In this document: positions 8,404 through 18,000 of the stretch, one piece after another
Numbering within the stretch: the stretch's first letter is position 1
How the letters are laid out: every line of letters begins with the position of its first letter
From: a virus
Direction: 5' to 3' (one strand)
DNA length: 50,263 bases
Virus record (IMG/VR): IMGVR_UViG_3300022594_000008
Span: 1-50,263 of that record
Position numbers and translations under genes: made by a program
Notes under the pieces: model-generated
Told to the model about the DNA's origin: nothing
What the model saw: only the letters and a program-made list of their open reading frames with translations
Database searches by the model: none

Positions 8404-8724
8404 ATGGCGCTATCAAATTCATTAGTTACAACAAGCAATTCAGTTATGTATGCAAGTAGTGGAGCAAATGCTGTTTCTACTATGATTGTGTGCAACTATG
8501 GTGCATCAACAAGTAACTTGACATTGTATGCTGTTCCAGCCGCCGATGTTAGCGGAACAACTACACAATCTAAACACACAATTATTTCAGCGTTGCCAAT
8601 TCCAGCAGGCGAAACTGTAAGTTTAGATCAAGAAAAACTAGTTTTAGCTAACGGCGATACCATTATTGCTGTAGCAAGCGTTGGCAGTATGCTAACATTT
8701 ACAATAAGCACATTGGCCGTATAA
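8404..8724 (+). CDS. Small beta-sandwich-like virion protein (family with the genes at 14078 and 35720)
   Basis: A 106-aa protein with alternating hydrophobic strands ending in EKLVLANGDTIIAVAS. Two other proteins in the window (starts 14078 and 35720) share the plan: an N-terminal N/S/T-rich strand pair, then a central I..I.P turn, then LVLA.G..I.V.AS. Each sits beside a fibre gene, so a fibre-attachment or joint role is plausible but inferred. The stop overlaps the next ATG by one base (TAATG). Confidence 0.6.
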   Translation: MALSNSLVTTSNSVMYASSGANAVSTMIVCNYGASTSNLTLYAVPAADVSGTTTQSKHTIISALPIPAGETVSLDQEKLVLANGDTIIAVASVGSMLTFTISTLAV

Positions 8725-9932
8725 TGAGATTTTTAAAACGTCAAGCACTCGATCGCAGAGCCGCAAACAATACAACATTGTATTCGGATTCTACACGTTC
8801 AAACGTGTATATTAGCCCAATTGGACAAGGTAGTTTAGTATTACCTAACGGCCCTACAAGTGCGCAACCTTCAAGCCCAACAGCTGGAATGATGCGTTAC
8901 GATACTACAACTAATCAAGTTATGGTCTATCAAGGCAGTGCTTGGAGAGCATTACGTTTTAAAGAATCTACACAGATTACACAACAAAGTTTAGGTTTAG
9001 GCAACGCATTAAACACATTGTTTGGACCATTAAATCCAGCTCCTCCAGCACAAGTTCAAAGTAACTCTACATGGACTGGGTCAAATTTATTAGTATATGT
9101 TGAAAACGTTCCGCAACTTTACAACAGCAACTTTTTAATGTCGCAAAACCCTATGACTGAAACAACTGTGGGCACATTAGCCAACAGTGGCAGTACAAGT
9201 TTAACATTGACAAGTGTAACAGATGTAAACGTAGGCGATACAGTATCAACAGCCGCTCCAACAACAACTGTGAGTACAACTGTTAACACAGTAGCAAATA
9301 CAGCTACTTATGTAAGTGGTGGCGTAGCATCAACAACTATGATTGTTAATGCATTTTCTGGCACTGCTATTGTTGCAGGGCAATTAATTACAGGCACTGG
9401 ATTTAGCCAAGGGCAATATGTTACAGCAGTAACTGGTCCAAGCGGTGGTAACTATACTATCACACTAAGTGCTGTGGCAAACACACAACCAAGCGGTACA
9501 TTAACATTTGATATTAGCGGTGCTACACCGTTGATTGGTACAAAATTATTAGTTACAAGCAATGTTGGCATTACTAATGGAATGTATGTGTACGGCCAAG
9601 GGTTTAACGATGACGGCAATTTTGGCGGTTCACAAACTACAGTTGTTAGCGTAACAGGTAGTAATATTGTTACACTAAGTAGTCCTCCAGACAGCACAGC
9701 AACAGGCACATTGTTGTTTACAAGCGGTGCTGGAACAGTATTTGCGGCTGGAACTACCATTACTAGCGTTAACACATTTACCGGTGTTGTTACACTTAAC
9801 CAAGCAACAACAGGCGGCATTGCGGCTAACAGAGCAATACAAGTAAGCCGTCCAACAGGATATTACTTACGTTTTACTAGTCCAGTTCCATCAGGCAAAC
9901 CAGTTACAGTATTGTCTGGTTTCGACCAGTAA
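8724..9932 (+). CDS. Tail-fibre protein with an AGMMRYDTTTN / YQGSAW module
   Basis: A 402-aa protein. Residues ~50-75 (PSSPTAGMMRYDTTTNQV, then YQGSAW) match the common phage-fibre element in which a G-x-x-R-Y-N/D strand is followed by Y-x-G-x-x-W. The same element occurs in the genes at 9943, 11944 and 36067. From about residue 145 the sequence is Thr/Ser/Gly-rich and contains at least two copies of the GxxIxGTGFxxGQYVT-type module that expands in the giant fibre. No C-terminal S74 chaperone is visible. Translation probably couples to the preceding gene by a one-base overlap. Confidence 0.65.
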   Translation: MRFLKRQALDRRAANNTTLYSDSTRSNVYISPIGQGSLVLPNGPTSAQPSSPTAGMMRYDTTTNQVMVYQGSAWRALRFKESTQITQQSLGLGNALNTLFGPLNPAPPAQVQSNSTWTGSNLLVYVENVPQLYNSNFLMSQNPMTETTVGTLANSGSTSLTLTSVTDVNVGDTVSTAAPTTTVSTTVNTVANTATYVSGGVASTTMIVNAFSGTAIVAGQLITGTGFSQGQYVTAVTGPSGGNYTITLSAVANTQPSGTLTFDISGATPLIGTKLLVTSNVGITNGMYVYGQGFNDDGNFGGSQTTVVSVTGSNIVTLSSPPDSTATGTLLFTSGAGTVFAAGTTITSVNTFTGVVTLNQATTGGIAANRAIQVSRPTGYYLRFTSPVPSGKPVTVLSGFDQ

Positions 9933-9942
9933 GGAGTAAAAT

Positions 9943-11823
9943 ATGCCAGGTATAACACCTGATCCTAGTCACACTTATGCATCTGGTGGCACTAGCGGTA
10001 GTGTGTCGGGTAACTGGAACGGTGTAGGCACTCAACCTAACGGGTCTTTTTCTTCAAACACTGAATATACAAAGTCCTTAGGACGTATAAGTGGCCCGCT
10101 TTTAGCTGACAATTTAGTCAACTTTCAAGACGGCGGTGACCTAGCATTTGATACTGATCTACTATATCTAGATGTTGCCGATCGCAAGATTGGTATCAAT
10201 AACTACGGCACTAGCCCTAACGAATTATACATTAGCGGTAATCAAAATTTATCAACTGTTGATTTTTTAGTTGGCACATTTTACAATAATAACTGGACAA
10301 TTTCAAGTAATAACGTATCTGTTACAACGGGTACAATCTATATTAGTCCAGCCGCTACTATTGTTTACGGACCTACAGGAAGTGTTCGATTTACAAGTGC
10401 AAGCCATCAATGGTTAAGCACTACAGGCAGTTCTGGAACTGCTATGGGCACTGGAGATTTTACTTGGGAGCTGTTTGTTTACCCAGTTAGTACTCCAAAC
10501 TATCAAACATTTATAGATACTCGCGGACAGCAAACAGGTTACTCGGCCGCTGAAACTGACGGTGTATTTTTTGGATTAAATGCAGGCACGCTGTATCCTA
10601 TCTACTATCAAAGTACTGCTAGAATTGTTTCTACGATTCCGGTCGCATTAAATGCTTGGACACACGTAGCATTAGTCAGACGTTCTGGGTTAACTACTTT
10701 GTATGTCGGCGGACAAGTTGGCGGAACTTTTACTGATAGTATTAATTTGTCTGCGCCTTGGGTTAACGTTGGTGGAACAAACGGCGACGCCAACCTTTCG
10801 CTTAACGGTTACATCAGTAACTTAAGAATCGTACAAGGTTCTGCGGTATATACAACTATATTCAACCCACCAACTATGGCGCTAACTGCCATTGCTGGTA
10901 CTCAGCTATTGTTGAATACTGTTACAGGTTCTACATTTTTAGCAGATAGTTCTACTAATAATTTTACTCTAGTTAACCATAATACTGCTACAAGTTCGTC
11001 TAGTAGTCCAGTTACCGGCCCTATTACAGACTATGCAGGCGCTCGTGTTGTTGCTAGCGGTGTTGGTGTTGATAACATCAATCTTATCAGTTCTGGCTTT
11101 AATAATCCCTTAGTTAACGGCAATATAAATTTAACTCCAAATGGCATCGGCAATGTGCTATGGACCGGAAACGGTTTAGTAACAAGTAGTACAAGTTTAA
11201 CAACAATTACTGGTAACTCGTTTGTTACGGGCAATTTAAATGCCTATGGAACTATTAACTTTGGTGATAATCCTGTAGCAGATACTGTTAGTTTTACTGC
11301 GGATATATCACACGATTTAAATCCAAGTGCTACCAACACTGACACACTCGGTTCAAGTACTAGCATCTGGAATACACTATATTCTTCAACTGTTGATTCC
11401 CCTTACATTACAGCGACTACACTAAATGCTGGTGGAATTACAGTTACTGGTAACAGTATCTATAGTACAAATTCTGATAATGATGTTACCTTTGCACCTA
11501 CAGGATCAGGCAATGTTAGCCTTAACGGAATATATCCGTTCGTAGGAAATGCTGTAGTTAACAGCACTAGTCAGCCTTATACGTTAGGAAGTACAGGAGA
11601 TGGCTACTGGAATTTTAACACATCAACCGCAGTAATTTTTCCACTAGGTACGACTGCACAACGTATTACTGCTACTATTGGTACTACTCGCTATAATACC
11701 GACACACAGTACTTAGAAATTTACAACGGAACCAATTGGCAAAACGTTATTGGTTCAAGTCCTCCAACTACCGAAGCGGTCGGTAATGAATTAGCCGTGC
11801 TTTACGAGCTTATACTAGGCTAA
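9943..11823 (+). CDS. Tail-fibre protein with LamG/concanavalin-like domain (paralogue A)
   Basis: A 626-aa protein. Residues ~46-95 (LGRISGPLLADNL, DLLYLDVADRKIGIN) are a fibre N-terminal element shared with the next gene. Residues ~148-326 look like a LamG/concanavalin A-like lectin domain: FTWELFVYP, a NAWTHVALVRR strand, LYVGGQ and GYISNLRIVQG are typical of LamG-type folds that bind glycans. The rest is repetitive beta sequence ending with the TTAQR...YNGTNW element and VLYELILG. It is likely a receptor-binding or accessory fibre. It has a strong AAGGAGT ribosome-binding site. Confidence 0.7.
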   Translation: MPGITPDPSHTYASGGTSGSVSGNWNGVGTQPNGSFSSNTEYTKSLGRISGPLLADNLVNFQDGGDLAFDTDLLYLDVADRKIGINNYGTSPNELYISGNQNLSTVDFLVGTFYNNNWTISSNNVSVTTGTIYISPAATIVYGPTGSVRFTSASHQWLSTTGSSGTAMGTGDFTWELFVYPVSTPNYQTFIDTRGQQTGYSAAETDGVFFGLNAGTLYPIYYQSTARIVSTIPVALNAWTHVALVRRSGLTTLYVGGQVGGTFTDSINLSAPWVNVGGTNGDANLSLNGYISNLRIVQGSAVYTTIFNPPTMALTAIAGTQLLLNTVTGSTFLADSSTNNFTLVNHNTATSSSSSPVTGPITDYAGARVVASGVGVDNINLISSGFNNPLVNGNINLTPNGIGNVLWTGNGLVTSSTSLTTITGNSFVTGNLNAYGTINFGDNPVADTVSFTADISHDLNPSATNTDTLGSSTSIWNTLYSSTVDSPYITATTLNAGGITVTGNSIYSTNSDNDVTFAPTGSGNVSLNGIYPFVGNAVVNSTSQPYTLGSTGDGYWNFNTSTAVIFPLGTTAQRITATIGTTRYNTDTQYLEIYNGTNWQNVIGSSPPTTEAVGNELAVLYELILG

Positions 11824-11835
11824 AAACCCAAAACA

Positions 11836-11843
11836 GGTAAATA
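11836..11843 (+). promoter_or_regulatory. Late promoter box GGTAAATA
   Basis: GGTAAATA retains the TAAATA core, lies in the 120-nt gap after a fibre gene, and precedes a structured leader. The predicted transcript start is near 11849. Confidence 0.55.
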
Positions 11844-11943
11844 GTATTACTGAGGGATTTGACCAAAAATCCCCGATACTAAACTGTGGTAAACCCGCAA
11901 TGCAAGGTGGTTAACCGTGAAACACGGGGTTTGAGGAGAGCGC
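11844..11943 (+). promoter_or_regulatory. Structured leader upstream of the second LamG fibre
   Basis: Two hairpins are visible: GGGATTT 11854-11860 with AAATCCC 11867-11873, and CCGTG 11915-11919 with CACGG 11923-11927 (loop AAA). AAACCC at 11891-11896 could pair with GGGTTT just before the TGAGGAGAG ribosome-binding site and so occlude it. The pairing is read by eye; a regulatory role is inferred. Confidence 0.4.
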
Positions 11944-14073
11944 ATGGCCCTTGGTCGAATTTCGGGTCCACTCTTAAAGTCGAATTTACTCCGCAATGGT
12001 GTAAATCTGGCATTTGAGACGGACTTACTATATCTAGATGTTGTTAATCGCCGCGTTGGTATTAACACCAGCTCTCCTTCAAACGACCTTGATGTTAATG
12101 GAACTATTAGAAGTTCCAATGTAATCTCTAGCGGTACTAGTACATTAGGTACAATTAGTTTTACAACTAATAACATTACTAGTACCAGCAATCAAATTAA
12201 TCTAGTTGCTAGTGGTACTAACCCTGTTGTTTATCAAGCAACACTACAAGTTGGAAATATACAACTTACTAGCAATACAATCAGCACAATGGCTAGCAAT
12301 CAGGACATTGTGTTTACAACTACTGGCACTGGAGCCGTTACAATTAACAGTAATTTAACTGTTAACGGAAACTTTACAACACAGGGCGATTTGAGTGTTA
12401 ACGGTAATATTACTGTTAAAGGTAATATTCAAATCGGTGACCAAACTAGTGACACCGTTAGTATTGTTGCTGGTGTTAATAGTAATATTATTCCTGCTAC
12501 AACTAACACTTATAACTTAGGTAGTTCAAGTCTACGTTGGGCAAACGTCTATGCAAACAACTTAACATTAGGTACATTTAATGCTAGTAATTTTAGTACC
12601 GCCAACTTAAATTTTGCTAACGGAACAATAACAAATACAGTTTCTAATCAAGATATTTCACTTGTTACCAATGGAACAGGCGGAATAAACATTGGTAACT
12701 TTAAAATTAACGGTAGTAGCATTACTAATACTGTAACTAATGCTGTAACATCGTTTTCACAAAAACTAACAACTACTACATTTACAGGTAGTATTGCTAC
12801 TGGGAATACGTTAAGTTTTACAGGTAGTGTTACAGGCAATGTACTTACAGTTAGTACTGCTCCAAACAACGGTTTAGGCGGAAGTATTGTGTTTAACGGA
12901 TCTAGCTCACTATCAATGAGCACTCCGTTAAAATTTGAAGCCTATGCTTATACTATTGAATCGTTTATATACTTTACATCAACACCAAACGCTACAGACA
13001 TTCTAGGTTCATCAAATGGTGGAGGAGGCGGCTTAAACTTCTCTGTTGAAAACATAACCTCGTTGTTACTTAATCACCAAGGCTATACAGGAAACACATA
13101 TAATTTTGCTACTCCAATTACATTAAACACTTGGCATCATATAGTTGTAACAAGAAATACACTTGGCCAAGAAATGGCATTTATTGACGGTGTACGTTCA
13201 ACTAGTAGCTATGGCAGTAACTTTAACTTCCAAGATTTTACCAGCACAATTGGTACTGGTTATAGAGGAAGTAATTTTTCAGGACGTATTTCAAACTTAA
13301 AAATTACCCTAGGAAGTAATACATATGATCCAACAGCATCTAGTATTACTGTTCCTACAAGTCCGTTAACTATTTCTTCAAATACTAAATTGTTGATGCT
13401 TGCGTTGACTTCAGGCGGTGTACTAGACGATGCATCAACAACTGAAGTATTAACAGGCAGTGGTATTACTTATAGTAGTAATGGCCCTTTCAGTTCTATC
13501 CTATCTCCAATTGTTATTGGCCAAGTTTTAAGTGGCGGAAGTTTGCCAACAGGTACATACATTACTGGAAATATTTCTGGGTCTGGAACCGATTCAAGTA
13601 GTCAGTGGACTATTAATAACTACTTGTCTCAATTAAGTACAACAATTACAGCAACGCCAACTATACTAACTGTTACTGCTATGACAAGCGGAGCAATTTT
13701 ACAAAATATGGTGTTGACAGGAACTAGTATTTTAAACGGTACTACAGTTACAGCATTCATATCTGGATCTGGCACTACTGGCACGTATTTTGTAAGTCCT
13801 TCGCAAAACATAGCTTCAACAACAATTACTGGAAACATACAAGGGTATGTTAACATTGGCGGAACAAACGGTGTTGTGTTACCGGCAGGTACTACAAGCC
13901 AACGTCCAGCACAGCCAATTGCCGGTATGGTTCGTTTTAACGCAGACCCATTAACATTAGCTGTAGAAATTTATAACGGTTCAAGTTGGACCGGTGTCGC
14001 TGGTATTCAAAGCGGTATTACAGTTGCCCAAGCAACTGATATTTCTGCCCAGTGGGCATTAACATTAGGATAA
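11944..14073 (+). CDS. Tail-fibre protein with LamG-like domain (paralogue B)
   Basis: A 709-aa paralogue of the preceding fibre. It starts directly with the shared element (MALGRISGPLLKSNL, DLLYLDVVNRRVGIN) and lacks paralogue A's first ~45 residues. Repetitive beta-strand sequence fills 60-300. Residues ~313-491 form a second LamG-like domain (NTWHHIVVTRNTLG, AFIDGVRS, GRISNLKITLG). Two copies of the GxxLxGxSxxxGTYITG...GTYFVSPSQ module follow (about 515-635), then TTSQRPAQPIAGMVRFN, YNGSSW and WALTLG. It has a strong GAGGAG ribosome-binding site. Function as a fibre or adhesin is inferred from domains and location. Confidence 0.7.
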   Translation: MALGRISGPLLKSNLLRNGVNLAFETDLLYLDVVNRRVGINTSSPSNDLDVNGTIRSSNVISSGTSTLGTISFTTNNITSTSNQINLVASGTNPVVYQATLQVGNIQLTSNTISTMASNQDIVFTTTGTGAVTINSNLTVNGNFTTQGDLSVNGNITVKGNIQIGDQTSDTVSIVAGVNSNIIPATTNTYNLGSSSLRWANVYANNLTLGTFNASNFSTANLNFANGTITNTVSNQDISLVTNGTGGINIGNFKINGSSITNTVTNAVTSFSQKLTTTTFTGSIATGNTLSFTGSVTGNVLTVSTAPNNGLGGSIVFNGSSSLSMSTPLKFEAYAYTIESFIYFTSTPNATDILGSSNGGGGGLNFSVENITSLLLNHQGYTGNTYNFATPITLNTWHHIVVTRNTLGQEMAFIDGVRSTSSYGSNFNFQDFTSTIGTGYRGSNFSGRISNLKITLGSNTYDPTASSITVPTSPLTISSNTKLLMLALTSGGVLDDASTTEVLTGSGITYSSNGPFSSILSPIVIGQVLSGGSLPTGTYITGNISGSGTDSSSQWTINNYLSQLSTTITATPTILTVTAMTSGAILQNMVLTGTSILNGTTVTAFISGSGTTGTYFVSPSQNIASTTITGNIQGYVNIGGTNGVVLPAGTTSQRPAQPIAGMVRFNADPLTLAVEIYNGSSWTGVAGIQSGITVAQATDISAQWALTLG

Positions 14074-14077
14074 GATA

Positions 14078-14626
14078 ATGGCAACAACATTTAAAAACGC
14101 ATTGAGTCCAGCAATTGGATCAACAGAAACAATCGTATATACTGCGGCCGGTAACGTTCGTGTTACAGTACTAGGCATCAGTTTAGCAAACTTAACCAGT
14201 AGTTATGTTACAGCAAGTATTAAAATTACTGATCCAGGACCAAGCGGAACTTTTACCGGTAACTTAACAAGTGCTAGCCCGACAATTACAAACGTAAACA
14301 CATTTAGTGAAATACAAGTAGGTGCGGCCATTAGTGGAACAGGTATTCCAGCAAACACAACTATTTCAAGTTTTAATGCTACTGCTAGTACAATTACAAT
14401 GAGTAACAATGCCACTGCTAGCGGAACTACAATTACTGTGTCATTTTTAGATGCCGCGCCAGTAAGTGCTTACTATATTAAAGATGTTATTGTACCACCA
14501 AACCAAAGTTTGCGTGTTATTAACGGCGGCGAAAGATTAGTTTTAGCAGGAAGCAATACGCTAAGTATTGTATCAAATACAGATTCAAGTCTAGATGCTG
14601 TTGTTAGTCTAGTTGAAATCGTTTAA
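14078..14626 (+). CDS. Small virion protein of the 8404/35720 family with an inserted module
   Basis: A 182-aa protein. The two ends (about 1-55 and 130-182, with ERLVLAGSNTLSIVSNTDSS) fit the small beta-sandwich family of the genes at 8404 and 35720. The middle (about 58-125) is a GAAISGTGIPANTTISS-type module that those two proteins lack and that is repeated many times in the giant fibre genes. It therefore looks like a simple joint protein that gained one inserted domain. It is 4 nt after the preceding gene, with AGGATAAG as ribosome-binding site. Confidence 0.6.
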   Translation: MATTFKNALSPAIGSTETIVYTAAGNVRVTVLGISLANLTSSYVTASIKITDPGPSGTFTGNLTSASPTITNVNTFSEIQVGAAISGTGIPANTTISSFNATASTITMSNNATASGTTITVSFLDAAPVSAYYIKDVIVPPNQSLRVINGGERLVLAGSNTLSIVSNTDSSLDAVVSLVEIV

Positions 14627-14637
14627 GGAATAAGATT

Positions 14638-15015
14638 ATGAGCGGAGCAAATTACGTTGGTGATGTAGCACTAGCAGATATTTTAGGAGACAGTCCTAGA
14701 TTCTTTTACGGTCTACGCAGAACAGATGACGGTACATTATACTTTGAAAAAGTAGATCAGTTGACCAGTGCCAGCACAATGACTTTAAACGTTCCTGGCC
14801 CTAACAGTCAAAACTTTGAAAACTTTGAATACGGTGTAGACTTTTTTGACGGACGTTTGGCAACAGATCATAGTCGTCCTTATCCTAACTTATATTTTGA
14901 TCAATATCGTTGGGACAGCAAAAATTGCTACTACTACATTAACACAAACGGCGAACTAGTTGTACGTATTAATCAAGGGTATACATATACTCTAGCGCAA
15001 ACAGTTAGCGCATAA
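14638..15015 (+). CDS. Conserved phage structural protein, unknown
   Basis: A 125-aa, Tyr/Asp/Asn-rich protein (ALADILGDSPRFFYGLRRTD near 11-30; FFDGRLATDHSRPYPNLYF; YYYINTNGELVVRINQGYTY). I associate similar proteins with the fibre regions of marine T4-like phages but know no function. Its place directly before the first giant fibre suggests a connector or joint. AAGGAATAAG serves as ribosome-binding site. Confidence 0.55.
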   Translation: MSGANYVGDVALADILGDSPRFFYGLRRTDDGTLYFEKVDQLTSASTMTLNVPGPNSQNFENFEYGVDFFDGRLATDHSRPYPNLYFDQYRWDSKNCYYYINTNGELVVRINQGYTYTLAQTVSA

Positions 15016-15030
15016 TAGGAAACATATAAT

Positions 15031-18000
15031 ATGGCATCAGAATTTAAAATTGGTAGACTAAGATATACATGGACAGGTCCTTGGGTTGCGGCCACGCAAT
15101 ACTCTCAAGACGCTGTGGTTCAGTTTGATGGCAAGATGTATGTTTGTCTAGTTCCCCATACAGCTAACGCTACAGATTTTTACGCAGACTTATACGCAAC
15201 GCCATTTAGTTATTGGCAACTAGTCTTAGATGGTAAAAAATTCCTAGGTCCTTGGTCAACATCGACAAAATATAACCTTGGCAACATTGTTATATTTGCT
15301 GGTAAAACTTACTACTGTAGTACAAAACACACTAGTACAACATTTGCGGCTGACGTTGCTAACTGGACAGTTTACACTGAGTCATTAAATTGGAATACTT
15401 CTTGGGCACCTAATACAGTATATGGTCTAAACGACATTGTTAAGTACGGCGGCATTGTTTATAAATGTATTGCAAATCACACTAGTGCGGCCAATATTAC
15501 ATTAGGTCTTGAAAATGATCAAAGTTCTTGGACTATTGTAAACAAAGGTATAGAATTCAAAAGTGTCTGGGCAGTTGGATATAGATACAAATCTGGCGAC
15601 TTGGTCCGCGACGGCGCCGACTTATGGTTAACATCATCTGGTCACACTTCAACTGGCACATTTGATTTAACCAAGTGGACATTGTTCATGCCAGGACAAG
15701 AAAATACTGGCACATGGGATCCTGCTCTAGTATATCAATTAGGCGATACTGTAAACTACGGTGGTTATTCATATCAATGTATCACTGCAAACACTGTATA
15801 CGATCCAACAGCAAATGCAAACACTGGTAATCCACCTTCTGTAGACAGTGCTGATTGGTTATTGTTAAACATGTCTTATGAACTAGCAGGTTCTTGGATT
15901 GGTTCAAAGAAATACAAAGTTGGCGATGTAATTAACAAACATGGCATGAATTTTGTTGCAATTGCCGATAATCAAGGTCGCGATCCTACAGCATTCATTG
16001 TTACGGGTTCTTATGTAGCGGATGGCAGTAGCGGCCAAACGGTGGTACTTGCATCTTCAAGCGGCCTACAACCAGGTATGATTGTCAGCGGTGTAGGCTT
16101 TACAGCAGGCCAAACAATATCAACTATTGTAAACGGAACAACTATTACAGTAAGTAGAGCGGCTGACGGCGCACTTACAGATGGCCAGGTGCTTTCATTT
16201 ATTGGTTTAAATTATCTATACTGGAATATTTTAACTCCTGGAACATCTTGGTATTCTACATGGGCTCCAAATACACAATATACTATTGGAGACATTGTAG
16301 TATGGCAAAATACTACCTATGTGTGTATTCAAAACAACACTGCATCTTTTGCTAACGGTGTCGGTAACAGACCAGATTTTGATACATCATACACTTATTG
16401 GGTATACTATGTTCCCCATGCTAGAAAAAATGCATTGAATACCCTAGGCGACATTGAAGCTTATGACTCAGGTGCATATTCAGCAATTCCTATCGGGACA
16501 AACACATATACATTACAAGCAAACAATAGTAAACTACGCTGGCAGTTTACGAACTCTGTTCCAGCAATTTACTACGTGTCAGATAAAATTGGTCGAGATG
16601 TTACTACAGAAGGCTGGGGACAAACTTGGGACAAACCTTGGAAAACTATCGCCTATGCTTGCAGTATTGTAGGTCAAGGTCAATATTATCCTAATGCAAC
16701 TGCGCTTATCAATGCTAATCGTCGTTGGTTAATTCAAGAAACTTACGAATGGATGCTATATCAAATAGCTAACAACACTAGTCCGTTTACAAGTTCAGTA
16801 TCTTTAAACGCATCTAAGACTCAACGAGATCTTGGTTATGTAATTGATGCATTGGTTTATGACATGCAACGCGGTGGCAACAGTCAGATTGTAGCCGCAA
16901 CTTTGGCTTATTTTGCATTTGGCGGAACAACACAATTATTCAACAGTTCGGTATCTAGTCAGATTAGCTACTATGTTGCTACACTTACTAAGTTATCTTC
17001 TTTAATTACTAATAATGTTATTCCTCAGTTGAACCCAGGAACAAACTATCAACAACTAATGGGATTCACTCCATTAGTTACACAAGTAACTGGATTGACA
17101 CCTGCAGAACCATCAAACATGATGACTGGCGATGTAGGCGCACAAAATACTGCAATTAGTTTATTAAACATTGTAACTAGAGTATTAACAGCGCAAGATG
17201 CATCATTACTTCCTGCACAAAACACAGGATGTACTGCTACAATCTTTGTTAAGACAGGTACATATTTAGAACCATTGCCAATTACAGTTCCAGAAAACGT
17301 AGCAATCGTAGGTGACGAATTGCGCGGTGTTACTGTTGAACCTTTAGTAAGTATTGTTACAACTGCAACTGCTACTAATGCTTTGTCAGATTTAATTACA
17401 GTAACATCTACAACAGGCATGGCAGATCAAATGCCAATACAGTTTGTTAGTCCAAACGTTTCGACAGCTATTGTCTATTCAGCCTTTGGCGGATTAACTG
17501 CTGGTCAAACATATTGGATTATTGGTACAACAATTACTCCAACACAGTTTGCAGTAGCACTAAGTCCTACAGTAACATTTACAGGTTCAACTTCAAACGG
17601 TAGCGCCGTAGTTACAGATATTAGTAATTTTTACGGACTAATAGTTGGTGCTACAGTTTCAGGCGGTGGCATTCCTTTGAATACAACTATTTTAAGTGTT
17701 GGTACTACAACTATTACACTATCAAAAGTAGTGTTGTCAACTCGTATTAATATTTCGCTACAAGCCACTGGAGCAATGGCACAGTTGACAGATTATGTTG
17801 GCGGCAACATGACTGTGTATGCAGGCGACAGTTTAAAAGATATGTTCCGTTTACGTAACGGTTCTGGCCTACGTAACATGACGTTTGCTGGATTAAAAGG
17901 ATCGTTATCAGCACAAGATCAATTCTTCTTACAACGTCCAACAGGCGGCTCTTATGCTTGTTTAGATCCAGGACAAGGCCCAACAGATACTCAAGCATGG

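Noticed and set aside
11847-12191. A 114-codon minus-strand frame across the leader and start of the second LamG fibre
   Set aside because: Low-complexity Leu/Val-rich product, overlaps the clear plus-strand start, and no independent expression signals were seen.
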